A DNA stretch of 64,000 bases from Asterella californica (lineage: Eukaryota > Streptophyta > Marchantiopsida > Marchantiales > Aytoniaceae). Shown here piece after piece: positions 1-15,000 of this stretch. The notes under the pieces are model-generated. The model saw only the letters and a list, made by a program, of their open reading frames with translations, made no database searches and had not been told where the DNA came from. Position 1 is the stretch's first letter. Each line of letters starts with the position of its first letter. The stretch lies in the NCBI GenBank assembly GCA_036924285.1, contig JAYKYS010000091.1, positions 18,612 to 82,611 on the forward strand, read 5' to 3'. Position numbers and translations under genes: made by a program.

Positions 1-3000
1 GTTTGCAAGGTGATACCAGCTTTCACACATGGGTAGCAACCAAGCTGCAGCTCCTGCATGATTCGCAAACTTTTGCGCAAGCACCAGCTTTTGAGTGTTT
101 AAGACTCACGCTGGTTTTGCCTTGGTGTCCATGACCCTGAGCTTGCTGCTGTTGGCAGCTGATTCAAGGCCACCATGCGTGCTTCCTTCCTCTGTCTTTG
201 GATCTGTATTCTGCATTGGTGGCTGGGTGGCAACCACCACAGCCCCTATGGGCAGGTTTGTGGCATTGACCAGCCACAGGGGCACAAACATGCGCACCAG
301 TAGCGGGGACCCCCTTGCCACTGCTGCTCCAGGATCCAGCTGCTGCAGCAAGTGTCCAGTAGCACAGTTGATGCTTTGTCGCAGCATCATGCAACATGCT
401 CTGCAAAAGCCGCAGGGGGTCTATGCTTGCATTTGACAGCAGTACCTTTGCTTGCTTGTGACACAAAAGTAACCCAAATGGCAGAATTAAAGAGTCTTAT
501 GATTGCAGCATGCAGAATACGTTGAGCCTGATGATGCACATTGAGCAGCTGGCTGTTCAATGCAATGACAGGCATGTTGTGAAACTGCTGTGACTGGCCA
601 GACAGCGACACATCAGCTGTACAGCACTAAGCGCCTGCCTTGTCATTCATCTGCCATGCTTCCATGTCAATGTCACGATCAAGGAAGATCTCTTGTGGCT
701 CACTGCCGGCTCTGGCAACATGGAACTTGTCAGGCAGCTTCTGTCTGCCCTGCACTCCTGCTTGATGTGAAGAGTACCCTTCGCTCACCAGCACCGGCTG
801 CGGCTCCACCAGGTCATATCCGTCTGGGTAGAACTGCAGGCTGATGGTGCGGCGCATATCTGCTGAGTAGATGTGAACTCGCTCACCACTCTCAATAGAA
901 CCACTCTGCCTCATCAGCATGTTGCTGCCATCCTGTTGCAACACAGTAGATCTGATGAAATGTATCAAGTTGCCAGTGGCTTGGGTGTGGGATGTGCATG
1001 CCAGGAAAATAAGCTGTTGCCAGGTACATGGGTGCCTTAAATATGACACAAAACATGTCCCACATATCACCCTTGTGAAAGGCTCATTCCACTGTGTTGC
1101 CAAGCTACTGGCTCTATGACATACCCTGGGTGTCTCCCAGATGAGATATGTCCCGCGGACTGGCAGCTGATTCTCTATGACCAGCGGCGCAGCAGCCACG
1201 ACCTTCCAGTCCATCAGAGGTCTGTATTCCTGCAAGAACATGAAAGATGCTATTAGACGTCATTCAGTAGGCAGTTTGAGGAATCAATCCTTGATGACTC
1301 AGGCATGCAAGCAAGCTCTACAGAAAGGTGTTGCATTGACACAAGTATGCATACTGCTAAAAGTGACAAGCATATTGAGGCATGTGCAACAGCCTTAGTT
1401 TTCCCTGTAGAGCATTCTCCGCCACAATCAATCAACAAGGGTATGATACAAAAGGGATGTCCAGGCAAATTCTGCAGAGTGGCCCAGGCACACATGTCAG
1501 ACGCACCTGCTGCCCTGTGGAGGGGAAAGTCTCAGCATCCAGGGTGAGGCTAAGCCAGACTGGTGAAGCAGCAAGCTTTGCTGCCAAGCTATACTTGCCA
1601 GAGGTGACTGCATCCTTGCCTGTAGAGTGCATTTGCAAAAGAAAATCAGACGTTCACATGGGCAGAACCAGCTGAAAGGCGCGTTCAGTGCAGTCATGTA
1701 CACAGGGAATAATGATGACCTGGGCAACGACATGCAAAGTCCAGAGAAGAGTTACTTGTTACTGGGCCCTTGCTTTGCAACTCCGTTACCTTTGGACTCA
1801 GCATTGTCACTGGGCAACGAAGCCACAAGGCGCGTCAAGCCTTCGTCCATGGCATCTAGGCGCACATTGTGGTCACCATCGCTGGCTCCCAAACTCCAGC
1901 CATGAGTGTCTGAGTTGGTAGCTTCCAACACAGGTCGCACAGCCAGCTGCTTGCCTGCATTGCGTCAGTTCCACAAGATGAGGTCAGATGCCCAACTAAA
2001 CACAGCTGTACGTGCATTTGCGCAAGCATGTCAGGCTTGATAGCTAAACCACAGCAGCTTTCATCGACTGCATTCAGATCTGTAGACATAGCTATGTGAG
2101 CATCTACTTGCACTTGTACATCTGCATCACTACGCCTGCATGATCAAGAACTTGCAAGACATTGACGGCACGTAGCAAGCGCTGCCCCACTGAGCCCTGA
2201 CCTGCTTTTTGCCAGCCATATGGAACCGGAATTGAGTCACCAGGTTGCACAATCCCAAGCACTGAGCGATGCACTTCCTTCTTTGCAACATCGGCAGCAA
2301 TAGTCCTGCAGCCATGTAAAGAGAAACATCTGAACACTTCAACTTTCTTGGCAGCTGCCAAGTAATCACGAAGCATGTGCATTGTATGCGATATTGATCC
2401 GAGGTCATTCACTTGTAACGCTGTGACTGTACTCAACAGCAATGTTCAATGTGTGCAAAGCACCATTTGCCCTGAGCCGCAAGCATGCCTGGTGACTGTG
2501 CAATCATGCTTTGCAAACAAGTGTACATCTTGACAGCAACAATAGTAAATGGCCATGCCTGATAGATGTGGTGCGCCGTGTGGCAGGAGTCTGCCTTGGA
2601 GAAGGGGAAGGCTCCTGGGGAGGCATTGAGGGTCGAGTGAGGTCCTGCCGGCGCCTCCTCAACCACCTGCGGCGTCTTGTGAAGTCTACCACACCACGTT
2701 TCTGCAAACGCAGAAAACGTTTGTGAGGACGGTGTGTCCAATAGAGACTCTGATGCAACATCTGTGCAGTACGGTCTTCTCAACCTGCGGGTCCTGAGCA
2801 GGAGGCCTTTGATCACCAACTGCCCAGGCATTCTTTTAGGTACTCTGTTGACAGTCTGCCTGTGCCATACACTACCATATGCAAATGGTTCTTGAAAAGG
2901 AGCAGTGGGTAAGAATTTTGACAGAGCTTATATGGTACAATCATTGAAGCTACGCTGAGTGCTTGTACAGATTTCAGGACAATAAGCAATCAGTTCACGA

Positions 3001-6000
3001 TCTTTGACCAAATGCATCTCAAGCAGCGCTGCCAACAACATTTGCTCTTCCAGGAACATCTCAAGCAAATGTAACCAGAGGTAGCATGTATAGAGCTTGG
3101 GCTATCCTGAGCAAGGTGCTTTCAACAACATGCTTTGGCATGCAAGAGCCTGGCTAACCTGGGCGCCATTTTGAGGAGGCCAATCCATGGCTGCCCAGTC
3201 AGGAGCATATGCCCAGCCCTCTTTGTCCACATATGGTGACAGCTCAACCTCCCAGGGACTGTCCCATTCCCAGCCTGCACCAATCAAGCATGCTGAGTGT
3301 TGCAATTGGCTTGATGCATGCTCTTCAGCTTGCAGAGCGTCTGTGTGTGGCGTCGAGACAAGGTTGTGAAGTGGCTTTGTGCACACTAATACTGACATGT
3401 ACCAAAGCTGAACAACAAGTAGCCCCCTGCAGCTGGCTTGATAAAGCTTGATGGGGGATCTACCTGCACTGTACAAGATGCATACCTTCTGGAAGGCGCA
3501 TCTGAGGAAATTGGGCAGTGCTGTTCATGCCGTCTTCCTGTCGGCTGTAGCGGTTGCGCTCTGTGGGAAGCAGATGACGGCTGTTCCAGCCAGCCAGGGG
3601 CATGAACCTTTCATGCTCAAACACCTGCTCCTCTGTCACATTGACACCACTGCCGCGGCGATTCTGCAGCAGTGTAACAGACATGAGGTCTGCTAGAAAG
3701 GAGCAAGCCAGGATGATGAAGTTGTGTGCCAGTACAGTTCAAGATCCTGATTGCAACTCAATCACCTGATGGTATATCCTCTTGAGATTAAGGTACTGAC
3801 AAGAAAGCATGCAGCATTACGATATGATCTGCACTTACCAGGGACTGCTGATGTTGCATCTGTACTTGGTCTGAGGAGATAGATCTGGCCTGGCGAGGCA
3901 GCATCTGCCAGTCACCTTCTGATGAAGTCACAATGCAGACCTGCACATTCAGCCAAAATGGTTGTGGCTTTCAATAGGGCTATGCTTATGGTACACAACA
4001 AGATCTGCAGACCGCTCACAACCCACTTGGAGCTAGGCGCATCTAGCTGTGTCAACAGCGACACACTATTGCTTTGTTATGTCTGTGCCTTGATATGAGT
4101 GACTAGCAACTTTGTCAGCTCTTGTGAACAAGTCCAAACAGCTCAAAAGAGGGGTCACAGCCTGCATTGGATTTGAGCTTACCTCCAAAGCCAGCTCAGT
4201 GGTGTTGACCAATTGGCAAAGGCTGCGCAGAACTTCATTCTTGACTCCCTCTTTGAAGCTGCTTTCCAGAGCTACACCTTCATTGCCCATGCGCACAGGC
4301 AAAATGACTGCAGCGGTCTTGTGCTTGTGCTTGCTCTGCACCACAGTCGATACAGGACATCTATAAACTTGATCACGTCTGGTAGATACACTTGTTGCAC
4401 ATGTGGTTTGTCCGGCTAAATGCATGACACTGCAGCATGCTGATTATTGGCAGTGTCACACTGTCATAGTTGTTTCCATGTCTATTCCAGCCTGTGTGAC
4501 ACAGTCATCTTCAACCAGTTATGCACAAGCATCACATGCATGCAAAGCTTTTCAGATTTCTTTTTGTGAAAAAGAAACCTACGGGAAGGTTCTTCTTCAT
4601 CATGCCGCCAGCACCCACATTAGCAGCGCCCCGCTGCAAGCCACTGGAAGCAAGAACCACCCATTTGGGGTCATCCCCAACCTGCAGCGCCCTTTGACCG
4701 GCAGTGCTAGTGTGCTCCAGCCAGGCATCTGTGTGCAATGACTTCACATCCTGGTGAAACTGTTGCTGCAGGGTGTAGCGGAGCAGCACTGTACCGCTGC
4801 CCTTACCCTGCATCAGCAAGACTAGGCATGCTAACAAGCCTACACAATTTGAGTGCATGCCAGAGAGAGTGCGCAGCGTTATGCATTGCCAGAGTAGCTG
4901 ATATAGAATCAGACCTGATGGTGGCAGGACTATAGCAAGGAGCTCAGCAATGATTGAAGCACTAAGCACGCATGTACAGTCTGTGAAATAACATTCACAG
5001 TTGCATACCCCATCTGCCTTAAGCAGCACTTCAGCCTGGTAGGTCTGGGAATCTTTCCACTGCCGCATGTCCAGATCCACTGTGGCTGTAGCCAGAGGCT
5101 CCACTGAGCCTGTGTTGGTGGCTGTGTCAATCAGCTGCAAATGCAGCCTGCCTGCAGATCCTGCAGGCAACGATAGCAAGCGTCACAGATGCATCCTTCA
5201 GTCTGCAATGCTGACAATTACTGTACCTGAGTTTATCCTTTTCACCAAAATGTAATTGTAGCAATGCAGGCAGTAGCAGTGCAGGGATTACCTATAGGTC
5301 CACTCAGCTCCAGGATCAACCTCTCAGTCCACTCCAGCTTGCCAGCACTACTGACTGTGCTCGCTCTTGTTCTAACACCCCAAGAGCCTGCAAACCCACA
5401 AAAGCATCAGTACTCAAAGCCATTCTGTCATTCCCTACAGCCCAAGGCAGCCCAGGCGCCCCAAAAGGGTTACGCAACAAACTGGAGCTCGTATTTGGAT
5501 CTTCTGCTGACAATGCCGGCATTGGCCGTGAGCCCTTGTTCGATCCTGGTGGAATCATTGCAACAAGCTTTATGCAACACACATGATACCACTGCACTTG
5601 AGTTCTCAAATGCACTTTAGCCCTGGCTGAGTTTCACTGAACAATCTGACGCAAGTGTCCTCTACAGTCACCTGTGTGAGTCTTGTTTAGGGTATCCTCA
5701 AATGCTAAGGCACAGATGACCTGCTGCATTTCCTGAACATCATTAGTCTGCTGCTGCCCTGCCCTGGGAGCCTCCACACTGGCCACGTTGGAGCAACTCA
5801 GCACATCAACAAGCAACAAGGCAGCTGGCTGGGCTTCTGAGGCAATCTGCAGACTCTTGGAGTGGCGCAAGGGGGGTTGAGGCAGGGGTTGCAGCACAGC
5901 AGCTGAGCTCTTCGCTGGAAGGTCTGCAGTGCGCCTGTACAGTCACGACAAAGACTCTTATCATTGCAATCGCTTTCCAGTTTGTGATGAGCGCAGAGCA

Positions 6001-9000
6001 TGTCCTGCCTTTTCACATAAGTCCTGCCTGGACTGAATGCACACATGCTTGTACCATTCAGTCCCAGAGGGACGCAATGCCATCAGCTCAGGTGACTATA
6101 TCATGCATGTGACCCTGGTACAGTCCGATGACTTCTTCAACAGGACTTCTTGCTGAACACAGAAAATGCATAGAGTGATCAGATGTCTGGCATACGCTTA
6201 CATGTGGCTGCCAAAGTCCAGCTCCATGTGGGCAGGCACACCCAGCTTGTTTTCAACAAGGGTGTGCAAGCGGGATGTGTCAGCTGCAGCAAGCTGGCGC
6301 TTGAAGGTCTCATCGCCCTGCAGCCCAGCACAAGCTGCTGAACTAGTATACAAAAACCGCAACCAAGAATGTGCATTGATGCACGTGCAGCCTGTTGCCT
6401 AGACCCACATCGCCTGGACTTGAGCGCTGCAAGTGGATTCATCAAGGGCAACACATACACAAAGCAGCCTTGGTTCAGGTAGCAGTGAAGCTCAGGCTGC
6501 ACGTGTTAGTACAACCACATGCATCATACAGAGTTGCAATCAGACCTGTGCTCCCCGTAGATCTCTCCACTCAGCAATGGCTGCCACAACAGAGCTGACA
6601 GCAGAATAGGCCAATGTGAGGTGCAAAACCTCACTGGTGTTCTTGACCGTGACATGAGACCCAGGCTGAACGCCAAAGGCAGCCTGTAATCAGCACACAA
6701 AGCAATCTGATCAATCATTGGTTTTTCCATCCCAGGCTGCCAGACACATGCTCAGCAACCAGGCAATGCAACTGGCTGGAGTTTGGAATGTTCAATTTGT
6801 GACAAAACAATGGTGTCGCATTCCTGAGCAGGCTTTGATTGCACTAGCGTCTATTCCAAGACATCATGGCCCAAAGCAGCCCTGGGAAAGCAAGTAATTC
6901 ACCAAAGGAGTTGGGTTGACATCCAGCTTGAGGATGATGTCCCATGGCTCCATGACTGGCTCCCAAGCTGCCACAACCGGATTGAAAGACCAGATTGAGC
7001 TGCGGAAACCAATGTAAGCCTGCATACAGTGCACTGGCAGTTGCAAGGACAGGCTGGCATAGACACGCTTCTAGTGGCTTTCTACATCTGCAATACTGGC
7101 AGATGCTGTAGATGGCTTAACACTGCAGGTTGCTGCAGGTGAGATAAAGCTCAAGCATGCAGCACCTCAGGCCAACCCAGGAGCTAGGCATTCTCTTACA
7201 TGGCTAATGCATATGACGTACAAATTTGATGTAACTCAGAGGCACTCAAGTTCAGTGTACAAGCTGTGTACTGAGGCAACATACACTTGCAGAGGTCAGA
7301 CCTGCATGACCCCCTTGGGTAACTTGCGCAAGCCTGCTTTGACGCCACCAAGTTCCAGCTCTGCTAAAGGGCGTCGCAGGGCATCTCGCAATAGCACACT
7401 GGTGGACCCCGCCTTAACTACCACATTCATCCCAGACGCCTGTTGAAAGCATGCAAAGTGTATGCAGATGCAAGCTTGACATGCAGCACCACAAGTTCCC
7501 ACAGCAAAGCACAGGTCTCACAAAGTGTACAGCTGATGACGTATAAATTGCACAAGCGGCAGGGGTCGAGAGCCGTTTAACACAAATGGCATAGATGCAT
7601 ACACAGATGCATGGATGCCATAGACAGATAAGATCCAGATATCTTTTGCAGGCAAAACACTCATCAGGCAATCACCCACATGCATGCTGCTAACAGTCAT
7701 GGTCACCTCGCCAGACTGTTGCTGGTCTTCAGCAGACTGTTCATCCTCTTGGTCTAGCAAGCGCAGCTTGTAGATATCCTCAGCAAGTGGAGGGGCATTT
7801 GGGTGACCAGCAATGAAGGTGCCTAGGCGGTCGTCACTGGCCCACACTGCCAATGGTGGCCTGTTTCTTGTGGCTGGCAGCTGCCAGGAAGGCCGCTTGG
7901 TATACCCTGCCACTGCAGCTACCGCATCACCCCTGCCAAAGTCAAGCTCAGGGTGTCATGCAGGCACATACTCATTTAGCACCATCAAGTTGCATAATTT
8001 GTTACACTGATGCAAAGAAGATCGTTGCGAGGTTGTGTTGAATGAGAAATGCCAGGAGCAATACAAGCAGGATGCTGCTGCCAAATGTGTGAGACAGGAT
8101 AGCTGAAAAGCACAACTGGGATTGCAACAGGCACTTTGCGAGTATGTACCTGACGCAGCGTACCACCTGCCTAGAGGGCGCGCGTCCTCCCAGATGAGCG
8201 ACATATCCCACAGCCACATACCTGCAGCAACACTCTATTGCTTATACTCACAGGCTGTTCTGTATGGCAAATGCACAAGGTGTTGTGATGAACAGGCTTA
8301 TTGCCCCCAACATTGCACTGGATTGTGGCATTGTGGCCACGCAGACTGAGCTCAAGCGGATTCAGCCAATAATGACGTACAAGACAATCTGCATGCGTCA
8401 CAAGCAGCATAGGTTTGCCAAGCATGCAGAGTGAGCTGGAAGCACAAACCCAGGCATGGGTACAGGCTTCCAAATGGACAGCTGCTTATCATTTCGGCTT
8501 TGCTCATCCTGGAAAACTCGCTCATATCCTCGAGGGGGCCTCAGAAGAGGAATGCCTCCCTTCTGATCTGTCGCATCACCAGGCACGCTGTCTTGGATGA
8601 CAACAGCATTGTCAGGAGGGTTGAACCCCTGGACCAGACAGTCCCCTGCATGGCAGGGGATTTTGTTGAGAGCTGGCTTGCAGCAGGGATGAGAACACAG
8701 GTGACATAAAGGACAGAAGTACTAAGGAAGCAAGTTCAACCTGTGCATACATTGGGAGAAGATACCATCAGTGTTATTGCACATTCCTTTTCTTCTCTGC
8801 TCAGATATAAGTCGTTGCATGGCTATTGAAGACAGCTATTGTGCCGTGCAGCCTGCTCAAAACAGGTGAACTGCAACAGGTGCATGACAGGTGTGCATGC
8901 AAGAGGGTTGAAGGACTTACCAAGAGAAACATAGCCTTGCGGTGGGACAGGGCGCCATATGCCAGCACCCTCCCTAGATCCCCCTCGCATGCCCTTATCC

Positions 9001-12000
9001 CACCATATGCGCCGGAAGTCCACTGCCACTGCCTTCAGTCGCTTCTTGTTCTGTGTCTTCAGCAAATCTGCCCTGGTCTTTCTGTATGACTGATAGGCTG
9101 AGTAGCCCTGCTCTTTGGCAGGACGCAGGCCGGTCATCACTTGAGGGGCTGCCTTGCTAGCCCTCAGGGCAGCTGGGGAAATACCAAGAGGGGACCGGAT
9201 GTCATACAGGGTACCTGCACATTGGTGCATGAATTTACCTAGCAGAAGTGGATGTCACCACACTAATCAAGGCAGACTGCCAGAGGCTGCACGCACGACG
9301 TTAGATGGGCAGCTGATACAGTTGGATGCCTTGTGCATATATGTATATGGGACACTCCTACTTCCATGTAGAAACTCAAAATGTGCATGTGAAGCCAGCG
9401 CACCCTGAGGGTTTGTGCCTTCCTCAGCTGTTGTGACTGTGAAGGTGGCAGCCGCATTGTCCACACACCACACATTGGCTCCAGGGTCTTCAGACAAGTG
9501 CCCAATGTCCCCAGCATCCTGGTGGGCCTCTTGTTGTTGTTTGACTACCAAGCACTGCCCCAGTGGTGCCTCTATGCCCAGAGTGTGATGAAGGCATGCC
9601 ATGGCGGTGAGGCTTGGTGGGTCATTGGTGGGGGTGGCAACACAGCCCAGAGCAATATAGCTCTCAGGGCACCTAGGACGCCAAAGGTAGATGCCTGTTG
9701 CTGACCAGGCAACGTCATAGCCTGTGGGAAAGGCTACCAGACCACTGTTGATGGCCAGTGCCAACACCTGAAGCAACAGGCCGTGCAATTTGACACAACA
9801 GCATGTACAAGCTGCAACCCATAGCAGACAATGCTGCAGTGTCAACATAGCCCTTGTTCAACGTCTGTCAAAGAAAAATCTAATGGCGACAATCACTGTA
9901 TGGTAGTGCCAACTTGTTAGAAATTATGCAAGAATGCAGCACATGTTCTGACTGCTGGTGAGTAAAGCCTTAATTTCAGGTTTTCCAAACGCAGCCCCAC
10001 CTGGAAGCTAGGTTGTGTTGAACCAGCTGTAATGCAATCTCCCAAGACAGCATAACCTATCGGAGCCTGAGGTCTCCAGAAGGTAACTCCTCTCTCGCTG
10101 CCAAGCACATGGGCATCACAGCTGGAAGCAGCTGCGTTCGCATAGGTAGGGCGATTTGACCAAACCTGACTGAAGCGTGTGCATTTTGCCATCGGCCTGC
10201 ATTTTTGCAATCACGTGTTTCAAAACTCGGGCCTCAGACATTTGGCAAAAACATGCCAAGCATAGACTTCACATTCACGCGAGGCTTGGTCTGAGGTGCA
10301 TGTTTTGAGCAACACTACCACTACATAATTTCTGGGACAGCAGCAAGCTGTGGCCTTGCCATGCACTGACCTGTCAGGGGCGGGCTGCACCAAAGGCTCC
10401 AGTACTGAGGACTGCAGACTCTGCACCAGTTCCAGGATGTCGGGAGCCAAGTTGAGTTTCAGGTCGCTCAAGCTCAGGTTGAAGTCACCAGTGGATCCCC
10501 TCATAGTCATATCCACTGCAATTCTGCAGGGTTCCAGCACTGAGCCCTGAACTCTGTCACTACTGATGTCATCATCCTGCGTGTGTGCAGAAGGTGAGCT
10601 GGGTGCAAAGCAATAGCAGAACTTCAACACAACCAGTACATGTGCAACACTGCTACAAGTCCACAACAGGCCAGATGAGCACACTGAATACTCAGCAAGC
10701 CAGACTCTCCTGCATGCATACGCGTAAGACACACAATAGCCAGCAGCTGAATCAAGCAATCCGTGGTGAGCAAGACCTTTGGGGCAATGGATGCATCTTT
10801 GCCACCAAGATTGATCTGGGTAACGACTCTAAAGCCACGCAGCTCTGCCTTGGCAGTCTGCTCATCTCCCTCTACCTTGTAGCTGCATAGAAGGACAACA
10901 CAAGTAAAAGGGCTGTTGCTGCAGCCTGGATCAACTTCTTGGCTGCTTTGCCCTTGTCTCTACAATGCAAAATGTAAAGACAAGAGTTTGTGACAGAAGT
11001 TGGTGTCATGCGCTGTACATCATTCATTTTTTCTCTTAAACAGATGCTGCCATTGGTGGCAGCATCATATATACTGTACCAGAAAAGTAGGTATCCAAGA
11101 ACCTTTTGCTCTTACCTTGCTGCCAGATCAAGGTTTGCAGCTAACATGCGGATTGAACGCTCCTTGGGGGGGCCCTGCTGCTTTTCGTTTTCACTACCAT
11201 TCCTCTGCTCAGTATCCTGTTTACAGACAGTTCAGTTGTTGAGATGCCCCACGCGAGCAAGGCTCTGACAGGACACGCTATCAGCATGCATTTGAAAGCA
11301 CTTGCAGGTTCAGGCAAGTGAGTTCTGGAAGTAGCAAGCACACATATGCTGCAGCATATGCACATTGCTGCAGCTGCTTTGACGTAATGCACTGTGTGTC
11401 TGGGATATACACAGCAAAACAGACCTCCTGGTTGCAACTCTCTATCTCCACAAAGCGCAAACCCATGCCGATAGCAACCACATCAATCTCCATAGAACTT
11501 AAATCAATGGCTGAGGCTGCAGCAGTGACAGCAGCATTTGTTGCATTGGCAACAAGATCTGGAGCTATGGGGCGAGCAACAGTGCCACCAGACAATACTG
11601 CACCAGACCCAGCAAGCCTGCAGCATACACAGAGCAGTGGTCTGCAAATACATGCATAACAAACAAAAATGCATAGCTGTGCATATGAAGCTGCAAAGGA
11701 TGTTTTCTTGATAATAGTTTACAAGCTGCTGCTTCTTTTGTGCTCCAAAGGAACACATGTGATGTTGCATGCATTGCCACCGGCTGGATGGGGGAATGAC
11801 ATGGCATGCAACACACTCAGACTGTAATCGCCAAATGAACAATAGCTACCAGCACTGCTCACGGTCACACACAACACCTACATGTCAGACAGATGCTGTT
11901 GATGCTGACTCTTGCTTGAGAACAAGCAATTCATCTACCACCCTGTTGCAAAACAGCAAAAAGTAGACGAGATTACCTAGATGTCCCAGGAGACCTGACA

Positions 12001-15000
12001 GGCTGCGATGTCGACGGCTCAGCATCATCCGCACCATCAATTTTTTCTACCCCATCTGCTGGATGGGCTACAAGCTGTGCACCTGATTTGCACCAATGAA
12101 AGCCAGCATCAGTTGGACAGGATACAAACTTGTGGTGCTACAGTCATGCCAACGCGGATAGGGCCGACACTGCTCATCATAGAAAGATTGTGCCCAATTG
12201 GCGACGTCATTGACACGCCTACAAGCAAAAAGCTTATTTTGTTTACCTGCTCCAAGTTGCAAACATGCTGGCAAGGAGGCAGCATGCACAAGGGTCAGAT
12301 TCTTCAGCTGCAATGTCTTCCCAGGGCCAATCAAGATGAGTGGCAGAGGCTCCTCCACACTGATGTCCTGAGGCAGAACCAGTCTTTTGCCCTGCCCATC
12401 ATACACAAAGTCCTCTACGCCTGGCAGATCTGCCAAAAGCCGAGCTTCAGGCGAAAGCCACAAATCCTTGTCAGCCTTGTGAGGAGTGCCTGCAATTTGA
12501 AAGGACTTGAACATACAGTGTAGATGGTAATTTTGCCAGTCAACCTCATATGGTACAGCATCTGACTCCAGATTGGTAGGTTGCGTGACCAACAAGCAAC
12601 TCAGTAGTGGGCCTGATTATTACATGGAAGGTGGGGCACAAAGAGATATACCATGCGAATCTGTCTTAGGCCAAGAATGGCATCTTGTGCTGACGTCGTG
12701 CCTATGCAATGCAGACAACATGGCAGGATGTTGCACCACTCACTGAACACATTGATGTATTTGGCTGCAGGTAGTGGTCAGTAGGCCCAGGTTTGCTTGG
12801 ATTGGCAGGCTTACCCTCTAATACCACATCATTGCTCTCAAAAGGAGTGGGAGTGACACCGCTCATGGTGACTCCTGGGACAAAGAACTTGGTCACAGAC
12901 AACATGAAGCCAATCTCTGCCACAACAGTCGGCCGTTGAAGGCGCAGTTGTACCTGGACAGGTACAAACACGCTTACCAAGGTGGCACATGCTCACTTTG
13001 CACTGGAGCACTGCAAATATTGTCAGATTAGCAAGTCTCTGACACCGCAGTGACAATACAAGCACAGCTGCTTTCTAGTCAAATATGCATGCCAAGGGTG
13101 CAAGGTACAACAGCTACGGACAAGGGTGTTTCTGCTGAATGGAGGGCAAGGTCTCAACAGCACTCACCTTTTGTTTGGCCAAGCGGGGGAGTGCAGAATA
13201 CTCCAGGGTCAGGAAGGAGGGCTTCATGAGATGAGCAGGAGAGTCAGCAGGAGGGGGCCAGGCCACATTCTTGGCTTGCTCTGCAACTTTGTGTAAACCA
13301 TCAGAGTTGGTGTGCTCACTGGAGATGACGAGTGCATGTTCTGGAGGCACCCAGGGCCTCAGATCTATGGCCTCGACTCTAGGGAGAGACAGAGACAAGT
13401 GCATATCACCTGCACCATCTCTACCTTTTGACAAGCTTGAATAGGCCACAGTGTGTGGAATGCTGCCTTGAGCACCCTTGTGAGCTACAAGAAGTGACAG
13501 CGTGCAAACAAGAGCTTCCACAGGTCACAACCACACATTTGTTGGTCACAAATGGCATGCTATCAAGACAGTTCTGGCATGCCTGTCCTATCATGAAACA
13601 AAGTAGAAATGATCAACCCTTGCTGTCACAGCATTTTGGCATGAGCTGCAGATCTGTCAGACGCAGCATGCTACAGAAAACGAGTGAGCCTGGTGCAAGC
13701 CTGGTGCAAACAGACGCAGACAAATCAACAGCCAATGACGCACCGCTATAGGTCATACGGTATGACACCCACAAGCCACCAATCATGAATCGAGCCAGAG
13801 AGTTCCCGTCTGACGAGCTTTCTTGTGCAGTCCTCAAAAGCTCAACCTCAGCCTTACCCACATTCACAAGAACCCTCAGACTAGACTTTGCAGCATTTGC
13901 ATCTTCCTGCAAGCATGATCAGCCTTGCGTGAGTACTTGGGCAGGCTGTAATAGTTTCTGTCAACTCGGCTGACATGCTGTGGAGTTGTCTGACAGAACG
14001 TTGGCATGCACGGCATCAACAGTCGCTGGTGGTGGACAATATTAGGCACCGCTTCAAAGCTGCAAAAGCTGACCTGATGTTTCGCATGCCAAACTTAGCT
14101 CAGCAGTTGCAACTTCAAATTGTTGTGTAGTTTGGCAGCATGTCACAGTTTATGGCGAAGGCAGGCAAATGACGCATGCAACCACCATGCTAAAGGCAAG
14201 CAGGTTGATTCCTGACCTGGGGTGGTGGTTTCTGGTGTTCGCCCTTTTCAGCTTTGACGGCTTGCTTGAAAAGCTCTTGCTTAGAGGGCGACGGAGCTCC
14301 TGCCTGCTCACAGGCTGCTTTGTCTCCCTCCATGCCTGGAACTTCAGGCAAGGCCACTGTGGTGTCAGTAGAGTAGTACTGCTGGAGCCACTGTGCTGCC
14401 TGGGGCACCTTCAAGGGTTCTGAGAAGTTGTCCCCTGCCATAGAGGTGATGAACTGGTATTCACTCTCAGCCAGCACCGTTTTGATTGAAGGTATGTCAA
14501 TGGCCACATCTGTGCCAGGCACCAGCAGCTTTGGGTTGTAAATGGGACGGCGCAGAGTGATGTTCATGCCCTGTAAAACACACATATTTGCTGGTTACAG
14601 GAATTGCCTATTCTGCTGTCGGCAGGGGGCTGGGGATGTACCCATTCAACATTGAAACAGTGTCTGTACACTGCAATGTAACCAGGAGCATTGCAAAGTG
14701 AGAGAGAAGGCCAAGGCTGTGTGTGTACCTGATCATAGTCTTTGATCAAGTTGTCCCCTCTGCGCCCTCCAGACAGTACAACAGCGCTCAGCTCTGACAA
14801 GGCCAGTTGATCATGCTCAATCAGCACTGCCTGCATGGCAGAAAGCAGATCACTCTACATGACAATTGCTGACATTGCTACCACCCTCAATAAAAAGAAA
14901 CAGTCAAGCATAGCATTAGCAAGACATTTTCTGGCTGTGATCTAACTTCTATGTAATGAGACCCACATCCTCATCACACAGAAGGCAACATTTACCTGGG